Of a DNA stretch of 64,000 nt, positions 21,732 to 32,529 are shown piece after piece. The DNA is taken from assembly GCA_037951105.1 (NCBI GenBank), contig JBAMJV010003381.1:52068-116067 (forward strand), written 5' to 3'. The position numbers and the translations under genes were made by a program. The notes below the pieces were generated by a model. It worked only from the letters and a program-made list of their open reading frames with translations. It had not been told where the DNA came from and searched no databases. Source of the DNA: Echinarachnius parma. Taxonomy: Eukaryota > Echinodermata > Echinoidea > Clypeasteroida > Echinarachniidae. Each line of letters opens with the position of its first letter. Position 1 is the first letter of the stretch.

Positions 21732-22736
21732 TTATTGGTTCAAAAGTTTGACTAGACTGGGCACTGGTGACTGTTTGTATCTAGTAGTTCTTAGTCGTGG
21801 TATGTGCAGATCATCTGCGTTTCTTAGTACTCGACCTGGTACAAGTTCACAGCGAGTGGGGGGTAAAATGTCACGATGCTGTGCAGAACACAACAGGGAC
21901 TTTCCAAACTTTGTTAAAATCTCTATTCTTCGATCGGACAACTTCGGGATTTGAAGGGTTTGGAGTGTATCTTCATAATGAAGTCGGTCGGGGTAGACTA
22001 TCATGCGTAGCGCTCGACGTTGGACTCTTTCTATACTGAGTGATTGTTCAATTGTTATGCTTGTACTCCAAACAGGAACCCCGAACTCCAGCAATGGGCG
22101 AATGTACATTGTGTATATGAACGCGAGGTCGGCAACACCTACTCCATTTCTCCTGAGACAGCATAGAATGTAGAGTCTGCGAGAGGCTCGCGAGATCATA
22201 ATCTGAACTTGGGAGTCCCACTTGAGGTTTGACTGGATAGTTACCCCAAGGAATCGAAGCGATGACACCACCTCTAGCGGGGTATCATTGATGGAAACTG
22301 CGGGAGGTGGTGGATCACGCCGTAGGAAGCTGATTTGCATGACTTTACATTTCTGGGGTTAAGGTGTTACCGAGTTTTCGCGGCACCAGTAGGTAAGTGT
22401 ATTCATGTGTTGCTGCATTAGGCTTTGCTGATCCTTAGAGAGAACCTCAACGAGGCTTAGGTCATCAACATACTTCCATCTATTGACAGTCGTGGACGCA
22501 GCGTCATTTACCATCACCAAGAAAATAATTGGTCCGAGTTTGGTGCCCTGAGGGACACCACAGGTGAGCTGCTGGGGGTTGAACTAGCTCCTTGATAACG
22601 TAATGTTTGTGTGCGATCGGATAGAAAACTGCATATCGTGGCAACTACGGATGGACTGACGCCGATGTCAATCAATTTGCGGACGGCTATGGTGTGATCT
22701 ATCAAATCAAATGCCTTGGTTAACATTACTTCTTCT
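21732..22736 (-). pseudogene. CR1-like LINE reverse transcriptase, C-terminal half
   Basis: 22514-22736 gives 'TKAFDLIDHTIAVRKLIDIG' and 'FLSDRTQTLRYQGAS', then a disrupted region corresponding to 'G-x-PQGTKLGP' (22530-22560) and 'WKYVDDLS' (22455-22490). 21732-22340 is an open 202-codon frame: 'MQISFLRR.PPPP', 'PLEVVSSLRFLGVTIQSNLK', 'SRASRRLYILCCLRRNGV', '...IERVQRRALRMI'. The closest relative in the window is the split copy at 43385-49090, sharing PPPP, PLEVVSSL and ASRRL.ILC. Frameshifts make it non-functional. Confidence 0.8.
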
Positions 22737-23050
22737 TTAGTGGTGTCTTGCATTTGCAAAGTTTGTCCCAAGTACTTATAACTACTCACTCTCTCTAAAT
22801 ATCTACCTTCTATCCTAATGCTTTCTTCTGTATCATAGTTTGTCATATATTTAGATTTTTCTTTGTGCATAGTAAATCCAATAGTTTTGCTTTCCCTGTT
22901 AAGAGCTGTCGGTTGTTCTTCTTGGTATTTAGTTCATGTTGAGAATAGTGCCATATCATCAGCAAATCTAAGATCAGTAAATGTTTCCACATCAATGTGT
23001 TCTCCATCGTGTCTTTTTTAAATGGGATAACACGCATTAGTATTATCCGA
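22737..23050 (-). pseudogene. RTE-like LINE reverse transcriptase core (upstream part of split copy)
   Basis: Minus strand across frames: 'GEHIDVETFTDLRFADDMAL' (catalytic FADD at about 22955-22967), 'TMHKEKSKYMTNYD', 'SIRIEGRYLERVSSYKYLGQ', 'TTKEEV' up to the CR1-like insertion at 22736. It is followed in sense by 20258-19735. Upstream of 23050 the similarity is lost, so the copy is 5'-truncated or decayed. Confidence 0.7.
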
Positions 23051-23417
23051 GAATGCAAGTTAGCCACATTTTAAAAAGCCTGGAGTAAAAGTCTATGACA
23101 GTTATAGCATAAAATAAAACCGTCAATAGGGGTGAGCCTACTACAGTTGATAATTTTCGTACTAATACGGGAAATATAATTTTTGTGTACACAAGTCAAA
23201 GGCAAAACGCATCTCTTTGCGAACTCCTGTAGTACAAGTTTACTGGAATAAGAAACTGAAAGTTGACATGTTCATAGGACTCATAGATGGGAACAACATA
23301 CAAACAATTCAAGAGCGTACCACTTTCAGTATTGAAGTAAGGGCCATTACAAGATTTGTACACATTATAATCAAAGTTCCCCACGTGGGGAGTTCCCCAC
23401 GACCGCAAATACCCCTT

Positions 23418-23496
23418 ATACCTAACCCTAACCCTAACCCTAACCCTAACCCTAACCCCTAAACCCTAAACCCTAACCCTAACCCTAACCCTAACC

Positions 23497-23530
<34 letters not shown>

Positions 23531-23531
23531 G
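23418..23531 (-). repeat. second interstitial telomere-type repeat (TTAGGG)n
   Basis: About eighteen CCCTAA units, mostly perfect, with three CCCTAAA variants. It is purer than the tract at 18809, suggesting a younger origin or ongoing slippage. Confidence 0.9.
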
Positions 23532-24940
23532 CATAAGAGTACAACTATATTGTACTTATTCTTGCAAAGATATTATGAAGCCGACATTTGTAAAGGTATG
23601 TCACGGACAAAAATCTCAAAAATGAAGAATATGTAATTACATGTAGTCAGTTTAAGCAAGGTTTGGTTATTTTGCCTAGTGTGCGGTCATGCTATTCGTA
23701 TGTGTATGCGGGTAACGTAGCTAGCGCGAGTCACGTAGGGGTCACGCATAGCGTTGTGGTACTTCTTGGAATCCCTGTACGAACTTCCACACTGGGTAAA
23801 TATACGTATAATGCACAATTGTTTGTTGGACGACGGTTTATTAGTTTTAGGTCTATAACTCCACGAAAAAGAGATTTCAAGCCCTAATTTTTTCAGGCAT
23901 GCTATTAAATGACATTTTCTTTCATATAAGACAATAATCTCGCAACTATTGACATTTGGCTTGCAAAAGAGGATCTGTCCCTTTAAAACTCTGAGAAACA
24001 GTCCCTTTTCTAGATTATGATGAAAATATGATAGCGAAATTTGATTTCAATTGGTTTCAAAAGGTTATTCGGCTAAAATATTTATGAAGTTTATGCTGAC
24101 ATGCTTGTGGAAACTAAACAGATTTATAGAATTATATGAATCAGGCAGGTTACAGTACATGTCTATAGTTTTTGTGTGTTGGTTCATGAATCTGACAGTA
24201 CAAAAAGCATAGTCAGAAATGGGATACACGACCATGTCCTACGTGTAGGAAACTGGACAATTTCATGCGGGATATGATTGGATGTTCATTAAATAATCGT
24301 GTTTAAATAACATGCATTTAACCTGCATGTTTAACATTGAGTTTCACACGACTGGTAAGAACCGAGCAAACACAGAGCATTGAGACAATTTTGTTGCCAC
24401 GTTATAGATGATGGAGGAACGTGCATTTCAACTGTAACCTTGCCACAACGTTGTGTGTTTGCTGGGGAAATTATTAGATGACCAACAAGTTAAGGTAAGC
24501 CTACCTTTCTGTACAGTTATGTACCATCTAATTAATTTAAAGGAAAGCACTACTCCAGTTAATAAGAGTGAATATTTTGCATACAGATTGATTTCCAGAC
24601 ACTAAAGAAATGACAGTATTGGAAAAGCTTCCAGACCACACTCATCTATGACTTAATGCGTGGCAAGTCTTCGTTCAACATAATTATAGCCAACAATATT
24701 ATTGCCGCAACAATATTATCGCCTCTATACTGGAAGTTCATCTCTTCGGTGCGGAGGATAACACATATCGTGGCAATGATTTTCTAACAACACAATCGTT
24801 ATCATTAACGATAGACGAGTGTTGACAGTGTTTTAGAGTTATCAGTTTGAATAACTATGTTGCCAATATTATCCCACAGTCCGCTGCATTATAATTAATG
24901 ATATAACGCTATTATATATATATTTTGAATACAAATTGTT
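23532..24940. other. no gene seen
   Basis: AT-rich. A segment at 24470-24530 ('accaacaagttaaggtaagcctacc..ctgtacagttatgtacc') loosely resembles the satellite unit that begins at 24950 and may be its diverged edge. Confidence 0.45.
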
Positions 24941-24949
24941 ATAATATGC

Positions 24950-25368
24950 ACTTTCTTGTATAACAACTTAGAGGACCGACCAGGTAAGCCCCACCCCCTA
25001 CTTTACCGTTACAAGAATGCATAATTACATAGTACACTACATACTGTTCGAAATAATAAAGACCAAATAAATGTTGCAGCCAATGAACAAGTAACTTAGA
25101 AGACCGACCAGTTAAGGTAAGCCCCACCCCCTACTTTACCGTTACAAGAATGCATAATTACATAGTACACTACATACTGTTCGAAATAATCAAGACCAAA
25201 TAAAGATTGCAGCCAATGAACAAGTAACTTAGAAGACCGACCGCCTACTGCACTGTTACATGAATGCATATTTATATATATTACACTACAGAACGTTCAA
25301 AATAATAAAGACAAATAATAAACCTTAAAGGTTGCAGCAATGAACAAGTAACGTAGAGGACCGACCAG
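24950..25368 (+). repeat. ~125-133-bp satellite, block 1
   Basis: Three to four units. Consensus order: 'gaacaagtaacttagagga', 'ccgaccagttaaggtaagcc', 'ccacccc', 'tactgtaccgttacatgaat', 'gcataattatatagtacact', 'acagaatgttcaaataaaga', 'ccaaataaaggttgcagtc'. 'gaacaagtaac' occurs at 25085, 25218 and 25342. The block ends at the TTAA used by the insertion 25369-26186. Confidence 0.85.
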
Positions 25369-26186
25369 TTAACCCTAATCCCACTGGGTTATTTTGGTCA
25401 CTTGAGTCCACTGGGGGGGGGGGGGGGGGGGGGGGCTGTTTTGGCCCCCCCTCAAATCTCGGCAACGAATGGACCGATCGACTTGAAAATTGGCACACAC
25501 GTAAAACAAGTCAAGTAGAATAAGAATATGAAAAAGAAAAATTGGACCATTATTTTTTTTTTATAAATAATTACAATTTTGAATATGCAAATTTTTGACG
25601 AATTTGGGAAAAAATTGGGATTTTCATCTAAAATCAAAAGAAATTACAGGATTTCTTCAGGTTTTCTGTAAAAATACTTTCAAATGATGTTATTCATCAT
25701 ATCCATGTTTTTTATGGTGATAAAATATATTACTAATTTGCATAACTTTGCAAATTAGTATTCCCGGATTTATCCACATTGTTTTCATTCTTATGTATTT
25801 TATTTATTTATTTTATTATTTTTTTTTTTTAAGAAGAATTTATCTCTGAAGTGTATGAATTCAACTAATAACAAAGAAGTAATACAAATTATAATTCAAA
25901 GTAACAATTATAACAGATTTGGAGTTTGCATAGCATCGGATATAGGAATTACATAGAAACCTGTACAAAAATTACATTTTTTTGTGAGGGACGAGCAACT
26001 ATCGACCTCTAAAATCAGTTCTACAGGTCCGACCGGGATGAATTATATATCAAAACATGCGGGAGACTTGAGAGAAAATAGTCATCAAGTTTAAACGTGA
26101 AATTCCAAACGGTCTAGATGCACGTCGAAAAAAACGACAGGGGGGTCCAAAAAGGCCCCCCCCCCCCCCAGTGGGATTATGGTTAA
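25369..26186. mobile_element. TTAA-flanked TIR element in the satellite (F2)
   Basis: TTAA at 25369-25372 and 26183-26186. TIRs TTAACCCTAATCCCACTGGG and, inverted, TTAACCATAATCCCACTGGG. Long poly-G (about 25413-25435) and poly-C (about 26154-26169) runs sit just inside the ends. Removing it with one TTAA restores the satellite 'ccgaccagTTAAggtaagcc'. TTAACCCT... ends are like those of piggyBac elements. No transposase inside. Confidence 0.85.
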
Positions 26187-26350
26187 GGTAAGCCCCACCC
26201 CCTAATGTGCCGTTACATGAATGCATAATTATATAGTACACTACAGGATGTACTCATAAAGACCAAATAAAGGTTGCAATCGATTAACAAGTAACTTGAA
26301 GGGCCGATCAGTGAAGATAAGCCCCATCCCCTACTGTACCGTTACAAGAA
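26187..26350 (+). repeat. ~125-bp satellite, block 2
   Basis: Just over one unit, interrupted on the right by the LINE insertion at 26351. Confidence 0.8.
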
Positions 26351-26717
26351 TGCACTATATTTCAAGTTTCAATTTATTTTATTTTTTTCCATATGCACAT
26401 TAAAAAAAAAACATATACAAAGTATACTCATTGCATTAAAATGACAAATAAGCAAAATAACATTTAGAAGAGATTACATTAAGTAAGACATAGAAGAAAA
26501 TAAGTATGAGTGTATTTTTATCTAGCGTATGGAAGGTATCGTGGCAGGAAGTCATTGACTTATAAAATGCCGATACCTAAACATAATATGAAATATAAAT
26601 ATTTATAAGAATAAAGGAAGCCCTAAAAAAACATCAACATCAACAACAAACATGCCTATACAAATAATTATATTACATAATGCATGATCATTTTGTTCGA
26701 AAAGGTTTAAATAAATA

Positions 26718-27383
26718 TTACGGTGTATAATTCAAAATTAAGTATTTGTTCATGTTTCGCTTAAATTGGTTCAATGAATTACATGATTTTAAGTTACAAG
26801 GTAATTTATTCCATGTAATAGGACCATTATAAATCAAATTGCTTTGCGCTAAGGAGGTTCGAACTTTAGGAATATGAAAATCGTCATGACTACGAGTAGA
26901 ATGTGAATGGATATTTGCATTTAAAGGGAATTCTTGTACAAAATGAGTTGGTAATAATTTGTGCTTATATATATACATAAATACACATGTTTGCAGGTTA
27001 TGAATATGGTACACTGTCAAAGTATTACATTTAGCAAATAGTGGAGGGGAATGTGACATAAACTGTGAATGAGTAATCGTCCTAATAACCTTTTTTTGCA
27101 AAACATAGATGCGATTGCTATATACCTTGGCACAATTTGCCCAAATAATATTACCATAAGAAATATGTGGTAGAAATAAAGTATTATAAATATGTATTAA
27201 ATTATTTTCAGGTAGTGTGTCCTTCAATCCATAAATAATACCTACTATACGAGCTAACTTGTTGCATATTTCGATTATATGATATTTCCACGTTAAAGAC
27301 TCATCTATATTAATACCAAGAAATGTTGTGTGGTCAACACGCTCTAACTCATAGGTATCTATTCGTAAAAATTCATTCTGCAA
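26718..27383 (-). pseudogene. LINE RT thumb and C-terminal region
   Basis: A 221-codon open frame: 'YELERVDHTTFLGINIDESL', '...CNKLARIVGIIYGLK', 'YNTLFLPHISYGNIIWANCA', 'IYVLQKKVIRTITHSQ', ending '...NMNKYLILNYTP'. It corresponds to the region after the catalytic box, as in 14850-15602. A frame break separates it from 27488-27928. Confidence 0.8.
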
Positions 27384-27487
27384 ATCAATACCTTTAGAGT
27401 TACTGAATACAATATAGTTAGACTTTGTTAAGTTTAGAACAAGCTAATTACATTTTAACCATGTATGGACGTTACCTAATTCTTGAT

Positions 27488-27968
27488 TTAGTAGAAAATA
27501 TACGATACATCATTATGCGAAAAAAATAAACTAGTGTAATCTGCAAATTGAATAAACTTAAGAATACTTGATGCCGACTTAATGTCATGAATATATAATA
27601 TGAATAATTGTGGACCCAGTTTCGAACCTTGTGGTATACCGCATTTAATAGTATTCATTTCTGATTTATGGGAATTAATAACAACATATTGAGTGCGATT
27701 CATCAAATAATTTTCTATGAGCTTCTCTGATATTCCCCGGAAACCATAATGTCTCAACTTGTACAAAAGAATAGAATGATCTAAGGTGTCGAATGCTTTA
27801 GAAAAATCTAAGAATACCCCCACTGCTGACTGTTTGTTTTCTAAAGAATCTATTAATTTTTGAACCACTACCGTGACAGCTAATGTGGTTGATAATCCTT
27901 CCCTAAATCCATATTGGTCTTTATTCAATAAGTTATGCGTAGTAATAAATTAAAACATTCGTACATAT
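27488..27968 (-). pseudogene. LINE RT core with altered catalytic box
   Basis: Reads 'NKDQYGFREGLSTTLAV', 'VGVFLDFSKAFDTLDHSILL', 'KCGIPQGSKLGPQLFILYIH', 'LKFIQFADYTSLFF'. The FADDT box is FADYT (about 27533-27547): the second catalytic Asp is Tyr, so the enzyme would be inactive even if the frame were whole. It is continuous in frame with 29182-29759 once the insertion 27969-29169 is removed, apart from one TAA codon. Confidence 0.85.
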
Positions 27969-29169
27969 TTTTTTTTTTCTTTCACCTTTCCAGGCATTTA
28001 TTGATTTCACTTCAAGTTCCATACAGTTTAACAAATCATGTTTCAATAATTTTCTCTTTTACATCAATTTAGACATTACAAATATGTTTTTATCATAAAT
28101 GGTAAATAATACATTTTTTGTTTGTTTTCTTTATGCAAGTAATCATTTATTTGTATGCGAGCGTGAACTTCATTTAAGAATGTAAACCATAGTTTTGTGC
28201 TTCTTTCATCTTTTCCTGATTGATTTCTGATAACTATCATTTTATATATGCTCCAAAAAGCTATAGTTAAAATATCATTGATTTTGTCTTCTACATTTAT
28301 TTTCAGTAATGTGAATACATTCATTTCTACATTTACATTATAAACATATTTTACCATTTGCGTAAAGTTTCTAAAAAATATTTCATTCATTTTACATTCC
28401 AATAGAGCATGACATAAATCTTCTCGACAATGGCAAGTTTCACATGTATCACTATCGCTAAGTTTCCACAAAAATAATTTTCTTTTTACTACGATCAAAT
28501 TATAAATTACTTTAAAGTTAAATTGTCTTAATTTGTTCTCCTTAATGCACACAACATTTCTTTTATAAACATATTTCCAATCAACATAACAATCTAATTT
28601 CTTTACCCAATATGATGGGCCTTCAATTGTGTTTCCATTTTTCGAAAGAAAAATATAAAATAATTTACTTGGTACTTTTTGAATAAGTCTTTCTTTTCCT
28701 CGAATCAAAACTGTTGGTATTTCTAAACATATTGGTTCTTTCAAATTATTCATCCATACTTTGGGTATCGCTTTTTGTAATTTAAAATATTCAAACATTA
28801 CAATTACTTTTGATTTCTTATTACGAACATTTTCTATTAATGTTGATGTTGTAATAAATCTATTATCAAAACAAACATTTTTCAAATAAATTATTCCACT
28901 TGAGTACCAGTTCTTAAAAAAGAAAGGTTTCTTTTCAAATACTACATATTTATTATACCATATAATCTGTTTATCTAAATCAACACTATTATTTTCATTT
29001 TGTGTATTCATAATGACCCATGATTTCAGTATTTCTAAATAAAACGGAGGCAATTTGTTAACAAAGTATGTGTCTACCATGAATACATCAATAGAACAAT
29101 TCATAATTAACTTTAGCCCACCTAAAGATTTAAAATAACAATTTGACATCTCTTTCCAAAAGCGTAACA
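27969..29169 (-). mobile_element. 5'-truncated Tx1/L1-like LINE inserted in the LINE
   Basis: The 12-bp target duplication ATTCGTACATAT is at 27957-27968 and 29170-29181. The poly-A tail (T run on the plus strand) starts directly at 27969. Deleting insert plus one duplicate rejoins the host RT frame ('KIIEKCIYVRMF' ... 'HNLLNKDQYGF'). This is a textbook target-primed insertion. Confidence 0.9.
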
Positions 29170-29194
29170 ATTCGTACATATATACATTTTTCAA
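28076..29194 (-). CDS. Tx1/L1-like LINE ORF2 C-terminal domain
   Basis: An uninterrupted 372-codon frame; its first codons come from the host LINE because the frame runs through the junction at 29169. Features: 'LDKQIIWYNKYVVFEKKPFF' and 'KNWYSSGIIYLKNV' (the W..KYI....K..F...W...GI..I.D pattern of L1/Tx1 ORF2 after the RT), and a Cys/His cluster 'CETCHCREDLCHALLEC' near residues 255-272, like the zinc-knuckle at the end of these proteins. The RT and endonuclease are missing, so it cannot be an active element. The open frame suggests a young insertion. Confidence 0.7.
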   Translation of the reverse strand: MKNVYMYELLRFWKEMSNCYFKSLGGLKLIMNCSIDVFMVDTYFVNKLPPFYLEILKSWVIMNTQNENNSVDLDKQIIWYNKYVVFEKKPFFFKNWYSSGIIYLKNVCFDNRFITTSTLIENVRNKKSKVIVMFEYFKLQKAIPKVWMNNLKEPICLEIPTVLIRGKERLIQKVPSKLFYIFLSKNGNTIEGPSYWVKKLDCYVDWKYVYKRNVVCIKENKLRQFNFKVIYNLIVVKRKLFLWKLSDSDTCETCHCREDLCHALLECKMNEIFFRNFTQMVKYVYNVNVEMNVFTLLKINVEDKINDILTIAFWSIYKMIVIRNQSGKDERSTKLWFTFLNEVHARIQINDYLHKENKQKMYYLPFMIKTYL

Positions 29195-29995
29195 TTATTT
29201 TCGAAAAAACAGTTAATACAGATATTGGTCGATAATTACTTATATTGTCTTTTTGCCCAGATTTATATATAGGTACAACTTTCGCTATTTTTAAACAGTC
29301 TGGAATAATTCCTGTTTCAAATGATTTATTAAATATTTGGGACAAAGGTTTACTTATAAACGGAGCAATCATCTTTACTACTTGTATATTAATATCATCG
29401 TATCCCGGACTTATTTTCCCTTTTAGTTTTTGAATTATTGATATAATTTCCTTTTCCATAATAGGACGTAAATAAAAAGTATCTGGACATGGATCAGAAA
29501 GATACGATATAAATGATTTGTCAGGGTCATCACTTACTAAGGCGTTAGTAAGATTAGGGCCTATTTTAACAAAATAATTATTAAACTCATTAGCTATTTC
29601 ATGTTCATTATTAATTTCTATTCCATTCACTACAATTTGTCCCATGCCAGTAATTTTATGGTTGTTATTCTTATTCAAAATCAAGTTAATTTCTTTCCAC
29701 AGTGCTTTAGAGTTTCCTGAAACATTATCGAACCTTGTACAATAAACAAAACAAAACATTTCTCACGAATAATTTTTGTACAATGATTACGAATTTTTTT
29801 ATATTTATTCTCATTATATTCAGAGGGATTTTTAACAAATTTCTCTTAAAGCGCAGCTTTCTTTTTACATATTTTTTTATATCTCTTGTGAACCAAGGTT
29901 TATTGACTTTTTTACATTTCACCTTAGTCTTAATCACAGGGAAACATAAATTGTACATGTACATAAACTTCTTATAAAAATCATTAAACATTACA
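29182..29995 (-). pseudogene. LINE linker and RT N-terminal region
   Basis: 29725-29990 gives 'KCKKVNKPWFTRDIKKYVKR' (the linker after the endonuclease). 29182-29759 gives 'SKALWKEINLILNKN', 'EIANEFNNYFVKIGPNLTNA', 'LKGKISPGYDDINIQVVKMI', 'NISNYRPISVLTVFSKIIEK', which are the standard motifs of RT regions 0-1. The 5' end stops at satellite sequence near 29995. Confidence 0.85.
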
Positions 29996-29996
29996 T

Positions 29997-30117
29997 ATAC
30001 ATGTAGTACACCACATAATGTTCCAATAAGACCGAATAAAGGTTGCAGTCGATGAACAAGTAACTGAGAGGACCGACCAGTTAAGGTAAGCCCCACTACC
30101 TCTAATGTGCCGTTGCA
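29997..30117 (+). repeat. ~125-bp satellite, block 3
   Basis: One unit ('gaacaagtaactgagaggac', 'cagttaaggtaagcccc'), ending at the TTAA used by the insertion 30118-30656. Confidence 0.8.
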
Positions 30118-30656
30118 TTAACCCGATCACTACGGGGACCGAGAATTCTCGGTCCCCGTTGCGCCTACTCATATACGGGAACCGAGATTTCTCGGTTCCG
30201 AGCAAGGGCTATATTAATTGCATAAACATACATGTATGCACCTTGTAAGTACAATCTAATTTGGCTGAATACAAAGATTGAACCCTTGGCTATATGTATA
30301 TCAAGTTCCCCCGACTCTAGTTGCGTGATTATAGTTTTATTACAATTTTATCATGGTAATACACAAGTCTAATTTCAGGATATTCGTATACAAACACATA
30401 CAAGCCAGAATCATAGTTTTCGGACAGAATTTCACTTCGCTTACCCTATACTATGCATATCGATCGCCTCTATTGTGTGAACTACTTGACCAGCGAACTC
30501 ACGCTAGGTTGAATAGAAGCGAATACAGTGCCATGGTCAACCAGATATCGATCGGTTCTTTTGTGCGCGCTCAGTGGGGTAACTCGACCGGTCCGTAAAA
30601 TAATCTCGTATATAGCTATTGAAGCAGTATATCTATTGCCGTGGTAAAAGGGTTAA
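30118..30656. mobile_element. TTAA-flanked element with strong internal palindromes (F3)
   Basis: TTAA at 30118-30121 and 30653-30656. Short imperfect TIRs (TTAACCCGATCACTACGG / inverted TTAACCCTTTTACCACGG). Just inside the left end lies a perfect 26-bp palindrome (30133-30158, centre GAGAATTCTC), followed by a related imperfect one (30175-30199, 'gggaaccgagatttctcggttcc'). The satellite is continuous across one TTAA when the element is removed. Confidence 0.75.
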
Positions 30657-31160
30657 TACATATATAGTACACTTACAGCATACTCAACTAAAGACCAAAT
30701 AAAGTTGCAGTCAATGAACAAGTAACTTGAAGGACCGACCAGTTAAGGTAAGCCCCACCCCCTACTGCACAGTTACATGAATGCATGCCATGTATAGTAC
30801 TCTTATGCAATGTTCAAACAAAGATCAACATTTAATAAAGGTTGCAGTCGATGAACAAGTAACAGTTTAAAAGGTAAGTCTGCACAATTACATGAATTCA
30901 AATATTAAAGACCAAATAAAGGCCGCAATGGATGATCAAGTAACTTCGGGGGCCGACCACTAAAGGTAAGCCCCACTGCCTTTACTGTACCGTGACATGA
31001 ATGCATACGTACTAGTATATAGCACACTTACAGAATGTTCAAATAAAGACCAAATACATTTTGCAATAAATGAGCAAGCAACTTAGAGGTTGCAGTTAAT
31101 GAACAAGTAACTTAGACGACCGACCAGTTGAGTTAACCCCCCCCCCCCCCCCCCCAATGT
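30657..31160 (+). repeat. ~125-bp satellite, block 4
   Basis: About four units, 'gaacaagtaac' at 30717, 30853, 31099 and variant forms between. A poly-C run lies at 31138-31155 in place of the 'ccaccccc' part of the unit. Confidence 0.8.
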
Positions 31161-31183
31161 ACCGTTAACTAAAAGCAAATATA

Positions 31184-32526
31184 TGGCCATGTGTTTTGAA
31201 CTGGGCCGGTAAATAGGTGGTGTTGTTACATCTGTACAACATGCATGGTACTTAAAATGAGCGCCAAACTTTTAAAACAAAGGCTACATAATATATTTGG
31301 GATCAAAGTAAAGACTATTTAGGTGACTACAGATTTAAATTCAGAAAAATGAATTTTAATCTGTCATTGTTATGTAAATTTGAATTCCTTACCACCAAGT
31401 ACCCGATTTTGCACGGTGGAGGTGGAGGGGAGCATGATGAGGGGAGCATAAATTTGAGAACATAATAGAAAGCTATGTAGAAAGCAATGAGCATAAGATG
31501 AGGGAGCATAGATTTGGGAGCATAATAGCATGACTGTGTACTGAACACATACCATGTATTCAAGTGCATGTGGAATCACACAAAAGACTTCTTTTGCCTT
31601 TTGTGAGTTGGTCATGCAATTAATTAGGTCAACTGCCCACCTAAAGATCCCATTGAGATTCAATTTGAAAGATTTATCCTACAAAAAATAAAGATTGGCT
31701 ATGCGATTTTGCATGGTGGTGGAGGAGGAGGGGAGCATACATTTGAGAGCATAATAGAAAGCCATGGAGAGAGAAATGAGCATAAGATGACTGGGGGAGC
31801 ATAGATCTGAAAGGCATTTCCCAGAAACAGCTTTACCAGAAGTGACAAGTACATGTATGAACTTGACCACATAATAAAAACTAGTATGAAGTTGTATTTT
31901 AAGGATACTCAAACATACGTAAACATTATACAGTAGAAACATTTTCTCATCTAACCTTCTCCCGCTTTTCGTTATATTTTGACATATATCTGTTGACACA
32001 CCTTATAGTGTTGTTTCAAATTGACATCATATAAGTGGATTCTTCATCCAATATCATTTTTAATAATATTTTCACGCGTTTGGATAAAGATACTTTGACT
32101 TGGAGTACATTTTGTCATGATCTCTTGTATTGTGCATACCTAAATATTGTACAAAAAGATGATTGCACAAAATTACATTATCATATATGAAACATAGCAA
32201 ATTATATACCAAACGAAAGGTGCAATCACGCTTAATTGAAACATTTTAATGGGTGGATAAGATTTTTCTCCAGTGGCGATTTTGTAATGGTACTTTTTTT
32301 GTCTCATTTTCGTCCTATTTTAGCCCATTTCTTGACACACCCTGTACAGTTGTTTTTAAAAACAGCACAAATGGAATCCTGATACCATATCCTTTCCAAT
32401 AATGTATACTTTCATGGGTTTTGGATGTAAATTAATAACAATATTTTGACTTTAATACAATTTGTCATGATCTCTTGAAAATCCCTGAGTGTAACGCTTA
32501 CTGGTCCAGTTCAAAACACATGGCCA
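31184..32526. mobile_element. 1.34-kb TIR element in the satellite
   Basis: The ends TGGCCATGTGTTTTGAACTGG and, inverted, the same with one or two changes, extend ~28 bp. The flanks share TATA-type satellite sequence. The interior contains two imperfect internal duplications: 'ggggagcata..tttgagaacataatagaaagc' at 31433 and 31731; 'cttgacacacc...tttgtcatgatctcttg' at 31992 and 32332. No recognizable transposase, so it is non-autonomous. Confidence 0.75.
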
Positions 32527-32529
32527 TAT

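Larger units (their letters stand above)
20262..22736 (-). mobile_element. CR1-like LINE inserted into the RTE-like LINE
   Basis: The 3' end is a (TTCAA)n tail at about 20262-20285 on the minus strand. The coding part is 21732-22736. The 5' end is truncated inside RT motif 'KAFDLIDHT'. Both flanks are RTE-like code that is contiguous when the insert is removed. It contains a later TIR insertion at 20577-21106. Confidence 0.8.
26351..29995 (-). mobile_element. LINE inserted in satellite, itself split by a second LINE
   Basis: A minus-strand element. The 3' UTR is at 26351-26717, the C-terminal RT region 26718-27383, RT core 27488-27928, an insertion at 27969-29169, then RT N-terminal and linker region 29182-29990. 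The 5' end is truncated before the endonuclease. Satellite sequence lies on both sides. It is the same general type as 13463-15602 and 45245-47924. Confidence 0.85.
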
